Below are positions 25,091 to 38,400 of a DNA stretch of 64,000 bases, one piece after another. This DNA comes from Numida meleagris (lineage: Eukaryota > Chordata > Aves > Galliformes > Numididae): assembly GCF_002078875.1 (NCBI RefSeq), contig NC_034415.1:19373975-19437974 (forward strand), read 5' to 3'. The translations under genes were made by a program, and so were the position numbers. The notes beneath the pieces were generated by a model. It saw only the letters and a list, made by a program, of their open reading frames with translations, was not told the DNA's origin and ran no database searches. Numbering within the stretch: the first letter of the stretch is position 1; each line of letters starts with the position of its first letter.

Positions 25091-28004
25091 CTCACAGACT
25101 AACTAGATAACTTTCTTATCCTATTTGCTACGATTCAATGAGTTTTAGTCAGCTGATATGCATACAGCACTTCATAACTCAGCCTTCCTAGAAACCACCA
25201 AAGGAAGCAGGTGATGTTCTGTGCAGAGAAGCAGCGACTGCTACTAGCTTAGCACCATGCACTGCAACACGTGGAAAAGTAGATATCCAGGTACTCATCA
25301 GTGAAACAGGCAGTGGGGACAGGTGCCACAGAATAGTTGCAGTCAGCGCTCTTTATGCTCCTGCTACCTGAAACGTTTCTACCAAACTCCTGCTTTTCTA
25401 TGACAGACGACAAAGTTGTCTTTGAGCAAAAGCTATGCGTCTTCTTAGGTTGTGATAGCTCCAGGCTTGCCATCCTTTTTTTCTTCTTCAGTAGAAAGAA
25501 TGGGAGCAATTGTGGAATAAAATACCACTCATCATGAGTAAGCAGATCCAATTCTGGTATAGTGTAAGCTCCATAAAATGATAAGCAATTAGACCTCGCT
25601 TTCAAGGTTGCCTAAATAAATAATATGTTGTATGAGTTATTCTTCAAAACTGCCTAATGTACAGATCACAGTCTGGAATAGCAATGTCTACGCTGACTGT
25701 GTTAAATGCATTTTCAAGTATTTCTCTCTGTGCAAAAAGACATATTTATAAAGCCAGTCTGATGATGCATGTTTTCACATTTCTGATTAGCTCTTCACTT
25801 CTGCTTTTCCAAAATCTTTGCCATATTGTCAGTGTTATCTTCATATAGAGCTATCACTGGAAAATGGAACAGACACTGCGAATTGCTCAAGGGCAATGAA
25901 GTCTGGAAGGGCCTTTCTGCAGAAAGCTTCTGAACACATAGCCTGAGCCTGTGTTACTCTACATTTCCTTGATGGGATTGTGCAGTGATAGCAAACATAC
26001 GCTTGTTTACTGTGGAGGCAGCATGCATGTCCTATGGTGAAGGAATGCTAGTTTGTGGCTAATACATTTGATAATTTATTCACAAAACATATAGTTATGA
26101 GTTCTTCACAACACATTGCTAAGTGACTGAGCCTACTAACTTACAAAACACAGACTGAATCTACATTTCACATGCTGCTTGGTTCCAAGCTCTTGCAAGT
26201 TTACATGCTAACCAAGTCAGTGTTTCTCTTGAAAAAAAAAAAAAACCAACAAACAAAGATGTTCCAATGGCAACAGCCCTTTATAAAACACGAGAACATT
26301 GTGTTTAACCTGGGATGCCCCCTGGAGCAGGGAGGTATTGTGAATCAGAGACACACAGTTTGCCATCAAAGAAAACCTATCACTAGGAAATGGACTTCTA
26401 GAGATTCTACTGCAATAGATTTCCACATCCCTCTCTCAGTTGAACTTGCTCAGTGAACTACAGGCTGGCTTCAGTACATGCAAATCAGTGTAAGTACTGA
26501 ACTTTGGCAGAGATCAGTCTGTCTACTCTGTTTCCCATATGGAAGCAAATGATGCAATGAGCCCTCTGGAAACAGAACCACTGGCACACAGCTACACAGA
26601 GGGGGGGCTCTGCTGCAACTGGGACAAGAGGGCAGAAGGCAGAGGTACTACAGACTTGGGAAAGAGACTGCAGAACTGGTCCACTTTTAGTGCTGTCGCC
26701 AGGATGCAAGGGCTGGTTTCCTAAGACCTCTTTTACAGTGCTTTGACTTTCCCCTTGTAAATAGTAAATGTAACAGCACAACAAGGTAACTCTATTCAGG
26801 ACAACGATGCTGAGATTTCCTCTAAGATGCAACCTTTTGACTATTGTTCTGTTTGTTTACTCCTTCAGCAGGATTACTCACACAGACAGAAAGAGCTGGA
26901 TTTATACATGGGTAATTTAAAAATGTATATATCTCAGCATTGTGCGAGTCTGCTAACGCACACAATTTCATTGCAAGGAAAAGGAACCTCATTTTCCTTC
27001 CACGCTAATGTATACCTGAAATCTTCGGTAAGCCATTTATGCCAGTGGCAGAAGTGAGAAAGCTGCCCTGTGAATTGTAAACCCCTACAGAGAAATCTAA
27101 ACAAAGGAGGGTAAAGATCGCATGAGTTTCTGACAGGAAACCACTGTGTTGAGGGAAGATATTGCTTCTGGTTTATAATTGTGCTATTTTACTTTTTGCC
27201 ACTGTTGCTGAGCATAGAAAATTTCAATTCTGTTCACCAAATGCTGATACATGAGAGAAAATAATGAATACAGATATCTTTTAGACCAAGACCAATTGTT
27301 TTAAAGCCTTCTGCATATGTAGGTAGCATTGCTTGAAGTGTGTTTAAGAGTACAGTGGAAAGGTAATTTTTCAAGGAGGAGGGTAAGAGCAACAACCCCT
27401 GCGAAGAAACAAACAGTAGAAATTGAGATGGTCTTTGCATGTACATTCAGATTTTAGTCTGCAGTTTGGCAGCCATATCCACTTTTGAACTTCGAAATCA
27501 GCGGAGTGGCCAACAGGGCTACATTTAATATCAAGTTATTTCTCAAAGAAATATAAATCTTTCCAGTCTTGGAGCAAATGCATAACAAATGGTGTATAAA
27601 TCACAGTCACTTAGACTGCAAGTTCGGTAGCATCGCCTTAAGCAGCACTTTTTTTCTGAATAGGTCTTCTATATCAATAATCAATAGCATCATTCCTAGA
27701 GTGAGCCATTACTTACATGCAATTGACCCCAGAATAGTGCAATTTGATGCAACATTCATTTTTGTGCTGGTTTTTTTTTTCTGTGCTGCATAACATTTAC
27801 CCCCACCTGTGAAGAAATTCCACAGACAGCTGCAAGGAGGAAGAAATGGGAATAGGCGTTTAGTAAGGCAGAAAGCAGGCAGGGACAACAGGACTCATGT
27901 CTAAAAGACAGTTAACAACATATGCCTTGAAGGTGCAAGGGAGCAAATCTGAATAGATTACTCTGAATGGCAAGATCAAGACTTTGGCCTGTTCAGTGAC
28001 CTAG

Positions 28005-28335
28005 TAAAAATATCTGATTGGGGTGGGTGGGAGTTACAAAGGCAGAACCAGACTGCCTCAGTGATGCCCAGTGATGGGACAAGAGATGACAGACACCAAA
28101 AAAAATACAGGAAATTCTGTTCAAACATAGAAAAATATTATATACTGTGAGGGTGACCAAAAGTTGACACTGCCCAGAGAGGTTGTGGGTTCTCCATCAA
28201 TGGAGGTTTTCAAACTCAACTGGACTAAGACCTGGGCAACCTGCCCCAGTTGAGCCCTCCACGAAGAGTGAAGTTAGACCAGGCAGTCTCCAAAGTTTCC
28301 AAAGCCAAGAGACAAATAACTTGAACAACACCAAC
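28005..28335 (+). mobile_element. CR1 LINE 3' fragment, sense on plus strand
   Basis: Successive segments follow the CR1 3' region. GAACCAGACTGCCTCAGTGA and GATGCCCAGTGATGGGACAA lead to ATACTGTGAGGGTGAC, then GCCCAGAGAGGTTGTGGG, TCCATCAATGGAGG and CTGGGCAACCTGCCCC. The last part degrades before the usual terminal ATTCTATG repeats. It is 5'-truncated with small internal deletions. A further CR1-like piece may reach back to about 27985. Confidence 0.85.
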
Positions 28336-31300
28336 CAAGGTACATTTACAGTAGAGATCAGTTACCATAGGTTTGTAGTTCTGTGTGAAAAATCTGTTTG
28401 CAATCCTCTCATTATTCAGCAAAGAAAAAGGTCCAAAGGGCAGCCATAATTTTTCTGGATCTCAAAAAAATGATTTGATACTGCTTCATCCAACAGATTG
28501 ATTTCTAAAGTGGGAAAACATGGCATTGAGAAAGACAGAAAACTGAGCAGGTTATAAATCTTTCCAGAGAGAAGAAAACAAGGATGTCTATAAAAGGAAC
28601 ATTTCAAGGTTTTAGTGCAGAGAATGTGTAGTGCCATACGGATTCCTACTAGACCCACTTAGGCTTTTTTTTATACCAGTTGTAGCCATTAGAAATAAAA
28701 TGAATCAGAGCATCTAACATGAGTCAAACATAAAAATAGAAAAGCATAGTAAATTTCTGCGAAAGAGAAGCAAATGAACTGCAACCTGCTGTGCTAGCCA
28801 GCGAGCCTTAGACTTAGTAGGGTAATTTCCAGTCTAACAAGTAGTTTTTGTCAATGATCTGTAATGTATATGTTTGATATGCAAATAGCACATAGATTTA
28901 AATATGTATATATAACTTCACTACATATTATAGTTGCTGCTAAATGCATTTTGTTTTTACTCTTCGTGTAGGACCAGCAATAAGTTGGTCTTTACAGAAA
29001 GCTGGAGAAGAGTAAGTAGGTCCACAGGTTCTGATCCAGTTTGGCTGTTTTTAAATGCAAGACTACAGAAAGCTGAAATCAAAGTTTTGGGGCAAAACAT
29101 CGGTAAACTCTATCAGCATTATCTTGTCTTTCCACAAAGTTATTACAGTGTCAAGACCCAAATGTTGTTTTTTCTGCATCCACAATGTAGATAATTACTC
29201 CCAAACCATGAAAAATGAGGGGCAACAATTTCTAAAGATTGACTTCTACTATTTTGCAATGTGTTTTTTGCTTATTTGTTGAAATTTTAGTTGTATGTAG
29301 GTAACAGCCCATATTCTGGACAGCTATCCCATAAATCAAAATGCATTCTCACATTCTCAGCTTCATTCTTACAGACAAAACCCATGTTTTACAAAGGAGT
29401 TCAGGATGGATGCTATGGTGAAGTGTGAATTACTAAGATTGAACAGAAGTAAACGTCATATAGACTAAGTCGTGAAAGGAAGAAATGAACAGCACAACTT
29501 CAAGAACAAGGAAAGGATTTGGAAATAATGATAAATTAAACATTTTGCCATCTGTGCAGTATATTTTTCAATAGATGTTACTTTCTGAAACTGTCAGAGA
29601 ATAGAACCACATCAGTAAGTAGCTTCTGTCTTGTTACTTGCAAGTTTACTGTGGATGAAAAATAGAGCATAAAATCAACCAAAATCATGCATGTCTGTGG
29701 TGGAAGAAAGTTGTTAAAGAAAAAAAAAAATCAACCAAAACCCATAGAATTGAGGGAATATTACTTCAGTGTACGCTCACTGACTATCTCCCTAAAGGGA
29801 GAAATTTTATCTATTACAAATTGGAGGCAATTCAGCCAATACAGAATTTAGCATGTGCTTAAATGCTTTGGGACCCATTCCAAAACACATGAAAAATCAA
29901 TGTCTTTATCTGGTTTTGGATGAGACCACTGTTAAATACATCTGGTGCTGAGCACGAACTGAAGTGCTTAGCTAAGCAAGTACCAGAGAGAAAGAAAGAG
30001 CCCACAGAGGTAATTTCTGCCCATGTATAAGCACTACATGCTACTAACCTGAGATACTAAGTTTTAAACAATGTAGGGTAAAAATATTTGGACAGATTTT
30101 TGAATAATCCTAATGCAGCAGGAGAAGATACCGTAAGTTTTGGATGAGTACAGAGCTGTGCATGTCCTTCGGCTGGACTTTCTGTCTGCATTTGTTATCA
30201 TCTGATCATCTATGTGCAGTTATCTGCGTTTCTAATTCTAATTCACACAAACAGTGTGTTACAGGAACATGCAAATTTACAAATCATTAACTGTAAAAGT
30301 GAAAAATGCATCATGACATTCAGATATGAAGCTTGAAGACAGTACTGTTGTATATCAGAATAATAAACGGATCGTCAAAGCTTCTGCAGCTTACATATAC
30401 TCTAAGGTTGTCAGAACCTGTATCAACATAAGTCTTAAAAAAAAATCACAAAGGATTTCAAAACGTAAGACAAAACTATAATTTTAGGCATAATTCATCG
30501 CCAAATGATTTCCATATAATTTCTAAAAAAGGGAGTTTTGTAAGAACAGAAAGCTTTATAAAACTCTGATAAAACTGACATTAAAAATTACAGTAATGAA
30601 GTCACTGTAATTTCAGAGTTAGCCAGCTCTTTTCAGTCCTACTTTAGGTATTTTGTGAAAGGCTCTCAGGGTCTTAGAGACTTTTTAATGAATCATTCCT
30701 GAATGCTAAACAATCATAAAAAAAATGCAAAGACAATTCCAGTGGAAAACTAAAATACATATTAAGTGCTAAGTGCAAATAAGAAGGCACTCACAGCTTA
30801 TTTTCTGTCATTTGAAAGTTACGCTATTCTTCTTTTCTTCCATTATTCTATTATAACTAATTTCTTTGTAGGATAAAAAACAAATAACCCTTAATTCCTG
30901 TGCATCAGTATTTCATTACAGGTATAAACTCAGGCAAGGACTATGAAAGTGGGCATGTCGTGCAGGAAATGATGTGCCTTCAGGAATGCATAGTGGCATA
31001 GGTGGCTCTAAACCCAGACATCCTGCAATTTAAATATCCTGTTTCAACCTGTTGCTCTGGAAAGTTGATAAGGGGATCTGGCCTCTGATGACAGGCATCT
31101 CTCCTTACCAGAGAAGCAAAGGAAACAAAGATTCCTTATCAACCAAGGACATTTTTAAGAACGATGGCATCGTACCTCAATTTCAAGTAGGCCACTTCCT
31201 ACACAGGTGTATGACCCCACCCTACTGCATGGGCAGTGTGCAGGAGACCACCATCACCAAAGCACTGAAACAATTTATTTGCATGCACAAAACAAAAAGT

Positions 31301-33320
31301 CTGGATAAACCTTCTTTACTTTCTTGTCCATCCTTTTCCTGTCCCAGTCTCCACATTTTTCCAATTTTACATTTATTGTTCTTCACTGATATTCTCAAAA
31401 GTTCCAAATCATACAAGCAGATAATGCCAATTAGAAAGCTGCAGAACTAAAACCATCTAGTTCCAGCTAATATTTTTTCCTAAAGGAGTAATGGATGAGA
31501 TAAAATTATCTTCCAAAATGAGGGCCATAGCTAAAGACTGCTCAGACTCAAGGGAGAAGAGTGTAAGAAACGTAATTCTCATTAAAAATATGTTTCATCT
31601 ATAGCATCATCAAAAAGCCATGAAGAATAAATGCAGAAGCAGAACTAGAAATAATTTAACAGTTTAAGAAAAGAAACTGGAATGATTATGCACCAGAAAC
31701 ATCACTAACTTAAAAATAATTAAGCAGAGAAAACAAATTCATCACTACTGATGTAAGGCCTTCAGAGCTCTGACAGCCTGAAGCTTCCTGCTCTGCAGCA
31801 CGCTGGCCAAGGTTCATTGCAAACCCCTGTTTATCCAACTAATGGCATTTCTCAATGGTTCTACCTAATTAACAGCACAGCAGTAGAGGAGGCTATGGGG
31901 AGCATACGTATGTAAATACACCCAAAAATATGCCAGAGAACATTAAATGTGTAAAATCAAGCACTGTAAACTTAGGCAAGTGTCAGAATTAAGGTTGCCG
32001 TGCAGCCCTAATTGGGCAACCTTGTGTGCATTCATTATGATACTATCTTTAATTATCCGACCACCCACTATTTTTTTCACTGGACCCCTGCCTGCACTGA
32101 CTGACAGAATGAGTAGCTCCTCAATGCCTTTGTTTTCTGTTATTATTCAGTGTGTCCCTTCGTCTCATTTACTGAGCACCACTCACACAGTGCTCTGAGA
32201 CTTATTAATTTCTGCCTGGGCTGTCATACGGTACTTACATTCCACCAGCTCCTCACTTCTCAAAACCCATTCTAGAGAGAGAGAAGACTGTATTAACCCT
32301 CTTGAGTAGAAGGGGTCTTAATAATTAACGTGAAAGTTATAAATTAAACTTAGAAATATACACTCTATGAAATGCAGAATCTGAAGCAATTAGAATCTTC
32401 ACTATATTGTATACTTAAATAATTTTCATTGACTTGATCTGTCTCTGTAAAAGATGGGCGCTTCATAAATCAGACCCAAGGGTCTCAAACTAAGCACTCA
32501 GAAAGTAAACAACATGCAATTATTAAAAAACATGGGCGGATTAGATGAGAGTCATACATATATTCCCAAACAGAGGCAAGACGAGAATCTAGCTGCATTA
32601 ATGCTTAACTGTCACAGCCTTGCCTTACATTACTGTAATGTCCTGTCTCCTTTATATGTTGCCATATCTTTAGCAAATATAGCAGCAGTTCTAGTAACCA
32701 TCTTTATGCACTTCCAACCAACACCAGAAATGGGGAAATCAGGACAATGAATGACACCAAAGTTGTCCCATTATGCACAGCCACGAGTATATATAAAAAA
32801 AAATCGGAATCAAAAGTGGACAAGTGATTTTGCTTACAGCATTTCCCAATTCCTGACTCTTGACTTTTAAACTCTATTAACGTTATGTCAGCTTCAAAGG
32901 TACATAAGCGTAGCGATAAAACCTGGAAATCCGCTCACAGACAGGAGTGACATCTCTGTTGTCTGTGGCAGGGCCAGAACCTTCTTCCCACCACCCTGTT
33001 TACAGCCCTTTCAGCTAACACTGCATTAGCATCAGTAGCAGGATATCATCCTCAGCTTCAGTAAACAATTTATTTTTCTTCTTTAACCGTAACCTTACAA
33101 TTCTTTTTAGGATTTTTTTTTTCCAACCACTTGTATTAAAAACAATGCGTCTTCCCCAGTCAACAAATATATCATTAAGAAATAAAATATTAAGGAAGCA
33201 TCTAAATTTGAGTTTAGCATGCACTCATCTTCCAAAATTCAGTAAGTACACTAACATAAGGTACTTTAGCTCTAAATTGCCTTTTGTACTTTTCACTCTC
33301 CAGGTCTCTGTTCAGGAATA

Positions 33321-33668
33321 AAATCATAGAATGCTTTCAGTTGGAAGGGACCTTTAAGATCACTTTGTTCCAACCTCCTTGTTGTAGGCAGGGACACCTC
33401 TCACTAGACCAGGTTGCTTTGAGCCCCATCCAGCCTGGCCTTGAATGCTTCCAGGATGGGAACATCCACAATCTCTCCGGGCAACCTGTTCCAGTGTCTC
33501 ATCACCCTTACAGTAAAGAACTTCCTTATATCTAGTCTAAACTTACCCTCTGCCAGTTTAAAACCATTTCCTCTCATCCTGTCACTACCTGCCCTTATAA
33601 AAAGTCCCTCCTCAGCTTTCCTGTAGTCTTCCTTCAGGTCCTAGAAGGAATACAAGTTATTCGCTGGA
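33321..33668 (-). mobile_element. CR1 LINE 3' fragment, minus strand
   Basis: Read on the plus strand, the element starts with the reverse of the CR1 tail (AATCATAGAATG) and then GTTGGAAGGGACC. It continues through TCTCCGGGCAACCTGTTCCA and CCTCTCATCCTGTCACTACC to TCCTTCAGGTCCTAGAAGG. This is an intact-looking 3' end of about 345 bp with 5' truncation, in the same orientation as the gene. Confidence 0.93.
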
Positions 33669-33744
33669 GATACAACTCCCTGCCCCACTGACATGGTAAA
33701 ATAAAGGTCTGGACATCAGAAAAAGAGTCCTTGCATTCAAGAAG

Positions 33745-33925
33745 TCAGAGCAGCAGCCTGATCTGGTACTGATCTGCTGTGTGGTCTCAGACATACAGCA
33801 ACCTCAAGGTCTCATTTTCCCAGCCTGCAAAAAACAGGGTTGGTACTTAATCTCAGAAAGAACTGCACTTGTTATGCTGACACCATTGGAAAAGGGCCTC
33901 CATACCTCAAAGTGCTGGGCACAAA
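33745..33925 (+). mobile_element. MIR-like (CORE) SINE remnant
   Basis: The stretch follows the MIR consensus order: CTGCTGTGTGGTCTCAGAC, then AACCTCAAGGTCTCATTTTCC, a GCAAAAAACAGGG segment like the usual TGTAAAATGGGG, and near the end CAAAGTGCTGGGCAC. It is strongly diverged and lies about 80 bp from the neighbouring CR1. Confidence 0.55.
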
Positions 33926-35108
33926 AAAACTCATGTGAAGGCTAAGCACTAGCACAGCCCATTTAGTCAGAGCATTACCATGCATCCCACAACAGCCATC
34001 TTTGCTCCCTGTGCAGAGATGAGCAGAGTGATGTCATGCACCCCCCTGCAGGCAGCAGAGCACAGAGGGGCACATCAGCCCCAGGACCCACAGCAGGGGA
34101 GCACAGGGCACTGACATAAGCTCCCAGAATCAAACTTAAAATGAATAAAACTGCGGATTGCAAAGTTCTTCCAATTTGATGTGAATTTGGCTACTGGTCA
34201 ACTCTAGACATAACAAAACAAAACATGGGACTCCTACAATGGAAGGATGGATAAAGCACTTCTGATGCGCTCAGTTCCTGTGCAAAGTGGATACAAGAAC
34301 AGTACAACTAATAATTTAATATAGCAAAACCTAAATATCTATGTAAATATATTCAAAAGTATGAAGAGGTCATCTCACTGCTCATAAAACATAGCTAGCA
34401 AAGCAACACAGATTTCCATTATTAATATTTATTTTATATGAACACTACAGGAGCTGCAGCGAAAAACAAAAACAGAGAAAAGCAAAACCCAATAATCAGC
34501 CAAAATCTTTTCTGTAGACAGGTTTTACTCCTATTTGCTCTGCAAAACATATTAATCCTGAAAGAGTGAGATTGCCTTTCAGTTTTGCATAGCAGCGTGT
34601 ACAAATAAAAATGTTAACTGCCAGGACATAATTTTCAGTCTGCTTGTCTTACTTCAGATGTGTGTTTTCCGCTTGGAGCACAGCTGTTCATATTTCCCAA
34701 CATGAGCTTCAGCGCTGTAAATATCTCCTCTATTGAGGGCTACATTCCCAAAGTACCGCACAGGGGCACGTGTACAAATTGCATTAGTGCTAATGTGAGC
34801 TGTGTGCATGCAAATCCACGCATGGCCTGTAGAAAATGCAGAGCACGGACCCTGACCCCACCACTTTGCCACTGAACCAGAACTGCTTTATTTAATGCTG
34901 TGGCTGTGACATAAATCAGGTTTTTCAAAAGGCTTTTGTTCAGCTAAGAGAACGCATTCTAGGGTAAAATTTAAACAGATCATGATGCAGAACTGCATTA
35001 ACGAGGCAAATTACTTTCAGCAACCTGGAAAACAAAATTATTTGGAAGCTGAAGGTAAAATTGTCTAGGGTTTATTGCCACTAGTGTTTTCTCACAACAG
35101 TAGAGGTC

Positions 35109-35122
35109 TGTGTGTGTGTGTG
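35109..35122. repeat. (TG)7 microsatellite
   Basis: Seven uninterrupted TG units. Confidence 0.9.
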
Positions 35123-35277
35123 TTTAGCTCAATTTCTTTGCTTCTAGATATCAAAAGTGAGTCCTTTCCCTGTCAGGATATCACAGCTGGCAGCACTATT
35201 GCCTCTGTGCTGGAAGGTCAGAGATGCACATCTCTGGCCGAGATATAGGCTTGCATCCAATGCTGACGCTGCAGCAG

Positions 35278-35410
35278 CGCGTTTGGGGGACAGTGTTGCA
35301 CAGTGAGGACTGTCTGCCTTCTGATGAGACATTAAATCAAGGTCACTTCTGCCCATCAGTGAGGACCACCTGGGTGAAAGGTAACAATCCCATGGCAATT
35401 TTCACCACAG
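35278..35410 (+). mobile_element. Ancient vertebrate LINE-tail repeat, probable
   Basis: The run includes GGGGGACAGTGTTGCACAGT, CTTCTGATGAGACATTAAAT, CAAGGTC and AATCCCATGGCAATTTT in the order and spacing of a widely distributed ancient repeat. I know that repeat as the 3' region of an L2/CR1-clade LINE in sharks, fishes and reptiles. The family name is not certain. It is diverged and truncated. Confidence 0.5.
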
Positions 35411-38400
35411 TAGGATGTAAGTATGACAGTCTACAAAATATTTGCTCCTAACAAATAGCTTCTGGTATCCAAGTTTCTTTGGAAGCAATTGTTAAAGGAA
35501 ATAATAGAAATCCATGGGACTACCCAAACCATGGCAACAATATTGCCCTCCTCCCTTTGCAAAGCTTCCTGTGTTCAGGAGGAAGGGTAGTATACTTCTC
35601 TTATTGTGCCTAGAAGTAAGTAACATGGTAATACATTTTGTATAGACACAGAATATTCTGTTAGGGTTTAGAGACATGGATTTGTGAATTTCCAGCTTCC
35701 TAAAGGCACATTAGCAGCAGTATTTATCAAATTACATTAGAATCATTCTTTCAGTTTCTTTAGGAGGAGGCCAAAATGCAAGAAACAGAGTATGGGAAAT
35801 TAAATAAAAGCTATTTCTACACCATTCTCTTCCAAGCCCAGCAGTCACATTTAGTCTATGGCTGGTGACAAAGGTGGCAGTTGGTGGCCATTTACCCCCT
35901 CTGTGTCCCAGCACTTTGACCGCAGGAAGAGAAGCTGATGAACAGAGAGAAGCATTTTTTTTTAGCTTTCAAAAGATAGAGATGTATTGTAAGATCAAGA
36001 GCAGAAAAAGAACAGTGCAGCTAACAGTGGATGACAGGATGACTTTCTGAAATCAGTGAGGTAAGACATCTTATCTTTAGTAAGAGCTAGAACAATACAG
36101 AGATAATGTAACAGGAGGGCATGAAAGCATGGCGCACAGCACTTGGGAACATGGGCAGTCACAGGAATCCCCCGTTCTGACCAAAGGTTCTACCTCTTCT
36201 TCATGGACTATGATCAAGCTAAGCTCTCTTTTCTGTTTTTTTGTTGTGTTTTCTTTTATTCCAACACTATCTGAACTAAAAATGAGGGATAATCACAAGC
36301 CAAGAAACTTTCGGTTACAGCAAAAGATTTGATGAAAATAAATTAGAGAAGTCTGAATTGATTTGTAGGCGCAAAAAAAAAAATGTGTGCTTTTCTTTGC
36401 AAGGAAACTCTCAAAAGGAAATTGAGAGGATTTGCATCATTTCAGTTATTGATAAAATAGGGCTTCTCTTTGTGATAATTTGAGTGATCCTAAGCAGGTG
36501 TCAGGGCAAGAAATACATTGCTTTATTCATTCATGAGACAAGTAAAATAAGAATGGAAGAATATCAGATAAAAAGAAAAATGTACTCAGGTCATCTTTCA
36601 CCACAACTGAAAATTAGTAGAGAGTGATATAAAATTAAGCATGCAAATAAAAATACTGCTTCTGTAAAAATAAAAAATATCCGTACACTTAATACCCAGC
36701 ATGGGAGAAATTCCAGTGAAGTTACAATTAGATTTTGAGAGTAATTTCAGTAGCAACCTATTTCACTTCTATAATGCTATAATGATTTCATCAGTAACAA
36801 ATTCTCTAGGTAGTTTCACACTGTAAGTTGTAAGGATGGCACCATTAAATAGCATCAGTAACTGTTACTATCAGCTGCATATTACATTAAAAAAAAAAAA
36901 AGGAGCATTTGTGGATGACTTGAATTTTTCAGATTAGCGTTTTGCTGAAAGTAAATCTTGGAGCCTTCAAGAATCTTATCTATAGACCAAAGCTCACGCC
37001 AAGTTCATTTTCTGCTGCAAATGAGACTGGGCATCCTTTCACAGTAGAAGGTACATCACAGCCACAAATATTGCTGACTACCATAAACAGTATAGAATTT
37101 AGTTATGATGGGGCAAAACTTCCTTTTTTTATAGGTATCATGGAGCATAGGGCTGAGTTTAAGAACTGTTGATATATGGTGTTTCTCCAACTTATTTCAG
37201 CCACCTCTGTGACTAGTGCTTTGCAAAGAGCGACAGAATTTGTATATGAATCCAAAAAAATTCAAAATCTATTCTACAGTAAGAGCATCTCTTAGATACA
37301 CACTGGTTCCACAAAGCATGAGAACTTGAGTTTTCATTTACAGCAGTAGTGGGGGTGAAAATAAACAAGCCATCAAGAAATGTATTTGCTCTACTAAAGC
37401 CTATAGATCATGAAAAGATAGTTCTAACTCTGCATACAGCATGCATTTTAAAGACTATCTGGTCTCAAGCACATAGAAAGTAGTAGAAATCCAAGACATC
37501 CTCAGGTAGATGAATACTTCACCGGATTCAGAAATAACCATAGGTTCTACATTGAGTTACTCAAAATGGAATGAAATGAAAAGGCTACATCCTTAAATCC
37601 TCCAGAAATGTAAACATTTAAAGAGATTTTAAGTATTATTATACAATATCTACTCTGTCACATGTAACACAGAAATGCCTGTCAGTTGCTAAAGTTGTAT
37701 TTATGTTTATAAAGAAGTTGCCAGACAAACTAGATTTTTCAAAGAAAAAAAGGACGTATTTTGTGAGTGAAGGGAAAATACTATATGTGCTTTCAGATCT
37801 GGTAAAGATTGACAAAAGTACTGATTTTCAGGAATTCAGAATACAACTTCCTAGGTAATCACACAATTAATCTGAAGGTACAAGAACAAGATTTATGCAA
37901 AAATGGGTGTTTTATGAACATAAAATGAACAGCTAATTTCTTAACAGACCTGTCACACTCCATTGTGAAAACAATTTCTCTAATGAACAGAAACGTTTAA
38001 ACTGCAAGATTGTTCCTGAAGACTGAATGGAAAAAAATGAGGGCTCCAAATCCTCCAAGAACAACTCAAATCATTCACATGGACTGAGACAAATAAAAAA
38101 TCACTCTGGCTTTTAGTTCTAAATTTCTTTTAATTGACCACATGCAACACAAAGCTTTGTAATCTTTTCCTAGTTACATCTGTCTTATCTTTCCTAAGGA
38201 TCTTCAGGAGGAAATATATGGTATTTCAAAAAAATTGGAAAAGTGTGAGGAAATACCCAGCTGGGCATCATCCTGGGAAACTGTGAAGTAAATCATCTCA
38301 TGAGAAAGCATCCAAGAATTCTAGGAAACATAAATCCCAGGTAATCTGATATCTAGAAGCACAGGTAACATTATGTTGTCTGCTTCCTCATTACAGACAA

